In this document: one piece after another, positions 25,241 through 31,236 of the stretch | How the letters are laid out: the number at the start of each line of letters is the position of its first letter | Position numbering within the stretch: position 1 is the first letter of the stretch | From: Methanomethylophilus sp963631655 | GTDB taxonomy: Archaea > Thermoplasmatota > Thermoplasmata > Methanomassiliicoccales > Methanomethylophilaceae | Length of the DNA stretch: 41,910 nt | Direction of reading: 5' to 3' | Assembly (NCBI GenBank): GCA_963631655.1 | Contig: CAVGRR010000016.1 | Coordinates: 1 to 41,910 of the forward strand | Position numbers and translations under genes: made by a program | The notes under the pieces: generated by a model | Databases searched by the model: none | Seen by the model: the letters and a program-made list of their open reading frames with translations, nothing else | Told to the model about the DNA's origin: nothing

Positions 25241-27247
25241 TCAGCAAAGAATTTCCCTATTGTATACCTCCCAAAACGTCCAGTTAATCAGAGAATCCGG
25301 TCCGTCGGCCGGTTTCTGTCCGAATTTCTGATCGAGCTTGACCACAGGGTCGGGTATCTCCAAAGATTTCACATCGGTACGGTCGTTAGAAGCGACCTCA
25401 GTAACACATACTGCCGCAGAGATCTCCGCGACCTGGTCCGGCCCTTCGTCGATCCTGTTCAGCTGACCGTATCCGCGGAACTCATGTCCGCTTAGATAGG
25501 CGGCATTGGTCTCTATGGGCTGGCCGTCCAGGTCTCCGAAACTGTATACGGTGAAGGTGTTGGTCCCGATGTACTGGATTCCGGGTTCGAAGGTTATGTG
25601 TGAGACATACTGATAATCATAGTTCCAGAACGGAGCACTGTCAACGTAATCATATCCCATACCGTCGGTTCCGCGGGTCAGCGTCAGTCTCGAAAGGTAA
25701 TAGACATCTTCAAATGCGGGGTACTTGGCAGAACCGTTGCAGTTAAGCGTGATCGGAATCGTGAGTTCCTCCAGATATAAACAGTGGAAGAACGCGTGGT
25801 TGCCCAGAGATTCGACGCTGTTGGGAAGCGTAAGGGTCAGAAGGAGCAGTTGACGGAAAGCATCGGAACCGATATGTTTGATACCTTCTTCGAACACGAG
25901 ATCCAGATTGTATCTGCTCTGACACCAGGGAGTGTGCTTGTACCAGCAGTTGGAATCCTCATATGCGGCGTAATCGAATCCGTATCCGGAACCTACGGTG
26001 AAGGTCACCTTTTCTAGTTCGGTAACCCCGTCGAATGCAGGATATTTGTCGAGCCATACCGCATTCAGACTGATAGGTATGGTCAGTTCCTTCATCGGGC
26101 ATCCGGCAAAGGTGCATTCGCCGAAAGAAACAAGCGAATCAGGAAGGACGACCTTCACTGCCTTGCAGTTCATGAATGCGTAGTCTCCCAAGTGGGTCAC
26201 ACCGTCTTCCACGATGAGCTCCTTCAGATTCTGTGCGTTGTTCCAGGGGTTGAATTCCAAAGCATCGGATTTGAGGTAATTGTATCCGCTTCCGGTACCT
26301 TTGGTTATGGTGACCTTCTCGAGAGAGTCGTATGCGCCTCCGTCGGTGCAGAAGGCCTTGGTGTATCCGCAGATCGTACTTGCAGGAATGGTGAGTTCTC
26401 CGATGTTGCAGTGGTAGAACATGTACCTTCCGAGCCTGGCCCCGTCGTCGGCGATGATGATCGTCTTCGTGATGTTGTAGTTCATGTTCCACGGAGCAAG
26501 ACCGGAATTCGACTCGCTGCCCCACCAGTTGGTATAATCGAAGGGAACTCCGTTTCCGCGGGTGAAGGTGACCTTGTTGACGGCCGTGCATCCGTCGAAT
26601 GCAGGATAGTCCACGCTGTCGTAGGGATTGAGACTTACCGGAATGGTAAGGTCGGTGAGTTTCGTACAGTTAAAGAAAGTGTGCCATCCCAAAGATGTGA
26701 CACTGTCGGGGAGCACCACGGAAGTGATGTTCAATTCACGGAACGAGTCGTTTCCGATGTGGATGATACCGTCTGCGAAGTTGATCTCCTTCAGGAAATC
26801 CCTGCTCTGATACCAGGGGGTGTTCTGATACCAGGAGTTGTTCTCTTTGTATGCGGCGTAGTTGAATCCGTATCCGTCCTTTCCGCAGGTGAAGTTGATC
26901 TTCTCGATCTTGTAGCAGCCTGCGAAGGCGGGGAATTGATCGGAAACCACACTGTTGAGGGTAATGGGAATGGTGAGTTCCTTGACGAATTTCAGGCCGA
27001 TGAACGCCGATACACCCAATTTGGTGATCTCATCACCGATGACGATCTTCCTGATGTCCTCGCGCTGTTCGTACCACGGCGCGTGGGTGAAACCGGTGTA
27101 ATCGTACATCTCTCCCGATCCGCTTATCTCCAGGGTGCCGTCCGCGTAGATGTAGTAACAGGCGCTCGGTCCGCACCATCCGCTTTCCTTGACGATCTCT
27201 GCGGATGAACTGTCCGTATCCTCGTGGATGACGAACAGTACTGCCAC
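25241..27247 (-). CDS. BspA-type leucine-rich repeat surface protein, G8
   Basis: 668 residues from GTG 27247, but this start falls inside the conserved membrane helix (LWTVLTIIAVIASAVAVLFVI), whose coding extends upstream through ATA 27313 to an in-frame TGA near 27356. No ATG, GTG or TTG lies between. The true start is therefore unclear. The ectodomain has GNDSFRELNIT, a diverged second unit (GSDAFRQLLLLT) and the longest C-terminal tail of the set (about 65 residues after LSGHEFRGYG, ending NWTFWEVYNREILC). It has its own conserved promoter and heads the G8-G7-G6 unit. Confidence 0.82.
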   Translation of the reverse strand: MAVLFVIHEDTDSSSAEIVKESGWCGPSACYYIYADGTLEISGSGEMYDYTGFTHAPWYEQREDIRKIVIGDEITKLGVSAFIGLKFVKELTIPITLNSVVSDQFPAFAGCYKIEKINFTCGKDGYGFNYAAYKENNSWYQNTPWYQSRDFLKEINFADGIIHIGNDSFRELNITSVVLPDSVTSLGWHTFFNCTKLTDLTIPVSLNPYDSVDYPAFDGCTAVNKVTFTRGNGVPFDYTNWWGSESNSGLAPWNMNYNITKTIIIADDGARLGRYMFYHCNIGELTIPASTICGYTKAFCTDGGAYDSLEKVTITKGTGSGYNYLKSDALEFNPWNNAQNLKELIVEDGVTHLGDYAFMNCKAVKVVLPDSLVSFGECTFAGCPMKELTIPISLNAVWLDKYPAFDGVTELEKVTFTVGSGYGFDYAAYEDSNCWYKHTPWCQSRYNLDLVFEEGIKHIGSDAFRQLLLLTLTLPNSVESLGNHAFFHCLYLEELTIPITLNCNGSAKYPAFEDVYYLSRLTLTRGTDGMGYDYVDSAPFWNYDYQYVSHITFEPGIQYIGTNTFTVYSFGDLDGQPIETNAAYLSGHEFRGYGQLNRIDEGPDQVAEISAAVCVTEVASNDRTDVKSLEIPDPVVKLDQKFGQKPADGPDSLINWTFWEVYNREILC

Positions 27248-27313
27248 TGCGGAAGCGATGACAGCTATTATCGTCAGAACAGTCCAGAGCTTAAGCGAAC
27301 TGTCCGTTGTTAT

Positions 27314-27494
27314 TTTTCTGTAAATATTACCATCTCCATTTTGAGGTGTTTTTCAGCTGTTTCTGCCCATCACGATCAATGTGATGTCGAACGCTGGCCT
27401 TATTGCACAACCTTTGTTAGATCTGTAGACACAGTGTAGACTATTTGTTAAACTCCGAAAATCCTTTTATAGAAGATGAATTCAGTATCTAACA
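27314..27494 (-). promoter_or_regulatory. Conserved promoter and leader of G8
   Basis: GTGTTAGATAC (27484-27494), TATA element TTCTATAAAA (27465-27474) and AACAAATA (27442-27449) are followed by a leader related to, but more diverged than, the others. The leader has a short ATG frame (MGRNS) in phase with G8 and ended by the TGA. Confidence 0.65.
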
Positions 27495-27619
27495 CATCGA
27501 ATATTTTAACAAATTGTAATCAAGTTAAAACTATAGAAAATAACATTGTAATAATCAATTATAAAATATAAAATAATTTGTTTTAATTACAAATAATTGA
27601 TAAATTAATTCGATGTGTT
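27491..27619. repeat. 129-base AT-rich element with perfect 12-base inverted ends
   Basis: AACACATCGAAT (27491-27502) and ATTCGATGTGTT (27608-27619) are perfect inverted copies. The interior has further imperfect symmetry (TTGTAATCAAGTTAAAAC against GTTTTAATTACAAAT). It fills the spacer between G9's 3' end and the G8 promoter. It could be a MITE-like element or a large regulatory hairpin. No target duplication is evident. Confidence 0.6.
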
Positions 27620-27649
27620 TTACGCCAGATCGTTTCTGAAAAATGTTTT

Positions 27650-27685
27650 CGGCCCCGCCCGAAGGTTTGTTTTCAGACAGGGCCG
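27650..27685 (-). terminator. Hairpin after G9
   Basis: CGGCCC (27650-27655) pairs with GGGCCG (27680-27685), about 60 bases past the G9 stop, and is followed on the minus strand by AAAACATTTTTC. Confidence 0.5.
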
Positions 27686-27745
27686 GGAGTCATCGAAAGA
27701 TCATTCTGACAGGATCGATCTCGAAACCTGCCTGCGGAAACGGCT

Positions 27746-29641
27746 TCACGAACGGTTCAACTTTACGAACGGATCCTCCGGCAAGAAGGTCGCATCATAA
27801 TTGTCGGAACCGACGGGTGTTTCTGTACCCCAGTCATTTGTGCCGTTGACAAGACTCAACACGCCGAATGAACCGGTAAAGACATGTCCGCTCAGATATT
27901 CCGCGGTATGGGGAAGTGTCTCGCCCGCTGCGAAGATGCAGTACCCGCTGAAAGTGTTGGTCCCGATGTACACTACGTCGCTGTCGACCGTCAGTTTCCC
28001 TAGTTTACCACTTGAAGTGCACCAGAACGGCAGGTAGTCCGAATAATCGAAACCGACTCCGCCTGTTCCGGCGGTCAGTCTCAGACTTGTGACCCAGTTG
28101 GTTTTATCAAAGGCGGGATATTCGGCGGAACCCACGCAATCGAGGGTGATCGGCATGGTGAGGTAGTACAACATCTGACAGTAATAGAACGCATGACCTC
28201 CCAATGATTCGACGCTATCCGGAATCACAATGGTTTGGACCAAAAATTCATGGAACAATTCGGAACCGATATGTTTGATCCCGTCTTCGAAAACGACAGT
28301 ATTCAAGGTGAGTCTGCTCTGATTCCATGGGGTGTGCGCATAACAGCAGTTGTGTCCGTCACATGCAGAATAATCGAATCCGTATCCGGTACCGGGGATG
28401 AAGGTGACCTTTTTAAGTCCAGAGACCCCGTCAAAGGCAGGATACTTGTCAAGCCATACCGCATTGAGACTGATCGGAACTGTCAGGTCTATGATATTGC
28501 AGCCGCCGAACGTGTATTCGCCTAAGATCCCGAGGGAATTCGGAAGGATGACGGTCTGAGCCCTGCAATGGTAGAATGTGTAATTTCCGATGCGGGACAC
28601 ACCTTCCTCCACGATGAGGGTATCGAGGTTCGGGGCCGTGTTCCAGGGGTTGTAATCCGAGGCGGCGGATTTACTGTAATCAGGTCCGCTTTCGTTTCCT
28701 TTGGTGATAGTCACCTTCAGAAGATAGTAATATCCATATGAATCGTCGCAGACGAAGGCCTTGCTGCTTCCGCACTCCACACTGATCGGGATGGTGAGTT
28801 CCTTGATGACACACCTGTAGAACATGTATTTTCCCAGGGACTGGACATCATCGGAGATGATGATACTCTTCCGAAGGAAGGTGGTCTGATTCCACGGTGC
28901 GAGATCGGAGTTCTTCTCTCCCCAGAAGTTGGAATAGTCGAAGGGGACCCCGTTCCCTTTGGTGAAGGTGAACTTTTCAATCCAGAGACAACCCTGGAAT
29001 GCAGGATAATTCTCGTTTCCATAGGAATTGAGACTTACCGGAATGGTGAGTTCGGTGAGTTTGAGGCAATTGAAGAAACAGTGGCATCCGAGGGCCACGA
29101 CACTGTCGGGAAGCACAAGGGAGGTGATGTTCAGTTCGCGGAACGCATCCGATCCGATCGATCTGACCCCGTCCCCGAAGTTGATCTCCTTCAGAACATC
29201 CCTGCACTGGTACCAGGGCGTGTTCTGATACCAGGAATCGGAACCTTCGTAGGCGGCATAGTTGAATCCGTATCCGTCGGTCCCCGGAGTGAAGTTGAAC
29301 TTTTCGATGCCGGTGCAGCCAATGAATGCGCAGTAATCATCGGAGCCCACACTGTTAAGGGTGATGGGGATGGTGAGTTCCTTGAGGTTCCTGCAGTCGT
29401 TGAAGGCCCACTGTCCCAGATGTGTGATATTGTCACCGATGACGATCTTTGTGAGACTGCTGCGGTAGTCATACCACGGCGCATTGCTGTCATGATAATC
29501 ATACATCTCTCCGGATCCGACGATGTACAGCGAACCGTCCGTGTAATGCTGATAATATGCATTCGGTCCGCACATTCCTGCGTCCATAGGTGCCGCAGAT
29601 GAATCTTCGGCCGCTGCGTGGAGGACGAACAGTACCGCCAT
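27746..29641 (-). CDS. BspA-type leucine-rich repeat surface protein, G9 (first of array)
   Basis: 631 residues from ATG 29641, again inside the helix (VLTIAVVIVSAMAVLFVL). The homologous start codon position is ATA at 29707, and the frame stays open upstream to the TATA box without any ATG, GTG or TTG. HAAAEDSSAA replaces the usual acidic stretch. The first repeat unit GSDAFRELNIT is intact, the second is diverged (GSELFHEFLVQT). The C-terminal part (LSGHVFTGSFGVLS) matches G7. As the most upstream copy it has its own conserved promoter and is followed by a hairpin, so it is probably monocistronic. If initiation truly starts at 29641 the anchor would be lost. Confidence 0.82.
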   Translation of the reverse strand: MAVLFVLHAAAEDSSAAPMDAGMCGPNAYYQHYTDGSLYIVGSGEMYDYHDSNAPWYDYRSSLTKIVIGDNITHLGQWAFNDCRNLKELTIPITLNSVGSDDYCAFIGCTGIEKFNFTPGTDGYGFNYAAYEGSDSWYQNTPWYQCRDVLKEINFGDGVRSIGSDAFRELNITSLVLPDSVVALGCHCFFNCLKLTELTIPVSLNSYGNENYPAFQGCLWIEKFTFTKGNGVPFDYSNFWGEKNSDLAPWNQTTFLRKSIIISDDVQSLGKYMFYRCVIKELTIPISVECGSSKAFVCDDSYGYYYLLKVTITKGNESGPDYSKSAASDYNPWNTAPNLDTLIVEEGVSRIGNYTFYHCRAQTVILPNSLGILGEYTFGGCNIIDLTVPISLNAVWLDKYPAFDGVSGLKKVTFIPGTGYGFDYSACDGHNCCYAHTPWNQSRLTLNTVVFEDGIKHIGSELFHEFLVQTIVIPDSVESLGGHAFYYCQMLYYLTMPITLDCVGSAEYPAFDKTNWVTSLRLTAGTGGVGFDYSDYLPFWCTSSGKLGKLTVDSDVVYIGTNTFSGYCIFAAGETLPHTAEYLSGHVFTGSFGVLSLVNGTNDWGTETPVGSDNYDATFLPEDPFVKLNRS

Positions 29642-29707
29642 CGCGGAAACGATGACAACCGCGATCGTCAGAACGGTTCCGAACTTCAGCGTACTGTCTG
29701 TTCTTAT

Positions 29708-29889
29708 TTTACTGTAAATGTTACCGCCTCTGTTTTTCTGTATTTTCCGATAATTTCTGTTTATGTAATCCCAGATCGAGATGAATACGGAACTTGTTGC
29801 ACAGCCTGTATTCGAATGATATACCCAGTGCAGACTATTTGTAATACTTCAACAATATTTTTATAGAAGATAAATTAGGTAACTGATAC
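29708..29889 (-). promoter_or_regulatory. Conserved promoter and leader of G9
   Basis: GTATCAGTTAC (29879-29889), TATA element TTCTATAAAAA (29858-29868) and TACAAATA (29836-29843) are arranged as in G3 and G5. The leader keeps CAGGCTGTGCAACAAGTTC, with AGT where G3 and G5 have ATG. Confidence 0.68.
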
Positions 29890-30086
29890 GTAAATTGAAA
29901 ATAATATTAGTAATATTATTAACAAAATACAAAACAATATTGTATTGGTAAATTTAATTTCAGTTTATCAATGGGTTTCATTACTAATAATTGAAATTTT
30001 ATAAAATCAGATATATGCGAACGCATCCGAAACAGAATCCAGAAATCTGCATATTTTTTTATATGCCCTCTCTGAATTCAGAGCAT
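29890..30086 (+). promoter_or_regulatory. AT-rich spacer and promoter of the unknown/exonuclease operon
   Basis: The spacer between the divergent LRR array and the plus-strand genes is AT-rich and holds no gene. TTTTTTTATAT (30054-30064) is centred about 27 bases before the ATG at 30087, which is why that start is preferred over ATGs at 29991 and 30063. Confidence 0.55.
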
Positions 30087-30476
30087 ATGGCCAGTTCCTG
30101 TTCCGAATCGGATCCGCGCAAACACGTCGAGCAGTTTGTCAGGGATCCAAGCATAAAATCGATTTCCGGCACCAGGGACGGAGGTCTCCAGACCCTCTAC
30201 GACCTCATCAAAGAGGAGATTAAGAAACAAGACCCAGAGGTCGAGATCCTCACCATCGACAGGGACTTCCTTTCGGACCACAGGATCATCACCGCCAAGG
30301 AACTGGGCAGCTGTCTGATCGACATCACCTTCGGAAAGAAATATGCCATCTTCATGGACATCCTCATCCCCGTGGTGAACTGGCAGGAGATCCTGGAATA
30401 TCTCAACGACGAGACCTCGCTTTTCGTGGGTTCCCTCGCGTGCAGACAGGTCCCGCTGTGCACCCGCATCCACTGA
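30087..30476 (+). CDS. Small protein of unknown function
   Basis: 129 residues (MASSCSESDPRKHVEQ at the N terminus), soluble, with an acidic middle (EEIKKQDPEVEILTIDRDF) and a hydrophobic C-terminal third (IDITFGKKYAIFMDILIPVV). I do not recognise a family. It ends seven bases before the exonuclease gene on the same strand, so the two probably form an operon and may work together. Confidence 0.65.
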   Translation: MASSCSESDPRKHVEQFVRDPSIKSISGTRDGGLQTLYDLIKEEIKKQDPEVEILTIDRDFLSDHRIITAKELGSCLIDITFGKKYAIFMDILIPVVNWQEILEYLNDETSLFVGSLACRQVPLCTRIH

Positions 30477-30483
30477 TGATATC

Positions 30484-31236
30484 ATGTCCGATTTCCACTC
30501 AGGCATTGAAGAATTCGAAATTCCCGACACAATCCTCGTACTCGACACCGAGACCACCGGTCTGAACGGTGCGAAATACGATGCCGATCCCTTCCAGGAC
30601 AGATTCTTCAAGAAAAGCACCCTCGACGCGTTCGGTGACGATAAATTAGATGACCTTGACTGGAGCAGATATGGGGACATCGTCGTGGATATCGGTATCT
30701 GCGAGGCATCCTTGAAGAACAAGACCGTGAAACCTGTTTACTCCTCCATAGTCGGATACCGTACCGATTCTTGGACGGACGATATGAAGAGATCCTGGAT
30801 CTTCGAGAACACCGACCTCACCGTGGAACAGGTGGAGGCCGCAAAACCGTTCTCCAAAGTGAAAAGAGAGGTCTCCGCACTCGTCAAAAACAAATGGCTG
30901 ACCACATACAACATCCAATACGATCTCGACAAGTTTCTTTACAGATTCCCGTGGAATCTCAAGGGGACTTTCATGGAATGCAGAGACATCATGTTCTCCG
31001 CAAGGGATGTATGCAAACTCAAGAGCCAATACTACGGAGTGAGCGAATACCGTTACCCGAAGCTCGATTACGCCTATGCGCACATCCTCAACGGCGAAGA
31101 CCCGGCGGAGATCCACGGAGTGCAGGACCACAGGGCGTTATCCGACGCCAAGGTCGCCTCATACCTTATGATAAAACTCTTCGACGACGGGGAATACGAT
31201 CCGCTGAACTACAGCGGAAGGCATTCCTCCCGCTGA
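30484..31236 (+). CDS. DEDDh-type 3'-5' exonuclease
   Basis: 250 residues. The three exonuclease motifs are visible: ExoI LVLDTETTG (about 18-26), ExoII TYNIQYDLDKFLY (about 142-154) and ExoIII DHRALSDAK (about 217-225), giving the DEDDh metal-binding set. Such proteins remove nucleotides from 3' ends of DNA or RNA (DnaQ/RNase T superfamily). An insertion of about 80 residues between ExoI and ExoII is longer than in DnaQ epsilon subunits. It ends one base before the convergent P-type ATPase gene, with no spacer. Confidence 0.85.
   Translation: MSDFHSGIEEFEIPDTILVLDTETTGLNGAKYDADPFQDRFFKKSTLDAFGDDKLDDLDWSRYGDIVVDIGICEASLKNKTVKPVYSSIVGYRTDSWTDDMKRSWIFENTDLTVEQVEAAKPFSKVKREVSALVKNKWLTTYNIQYDLDKFLYRFPWNLKGTFMECRDIMFSARDVCKLKSQYYGVSEYRYPKLDYAYAHILNGEDPAEIHGVQDHRALSDAKVASYLMIKLFDDGEYDPLNYSGRHSSR

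Noticed and set aside
10303..29602. Many long plus-strand frames opposite the LRR genes (for example 10603-11508, 14459-15091, 26192-27208)
   Set aside because: They are antisense shadows caused by the codon bias and repeats of the minus-strand genes; their products are repetitive and unlike known proteins.
27746..29641. Calling G8 and G9 pseudogenes
   Set aside because: Over 600 codons are intact with conserved repeat patterns; only the start codon is unclear, so they are kept as genes with an uncertain start.
29991..30086. Earlier ATGs (29991, 30063) for the small unknown gene
   Set aside because: The TATA-like run at 30054-30064 lies downstream of or over them; ATG 30087 fits the leaderless spacing.
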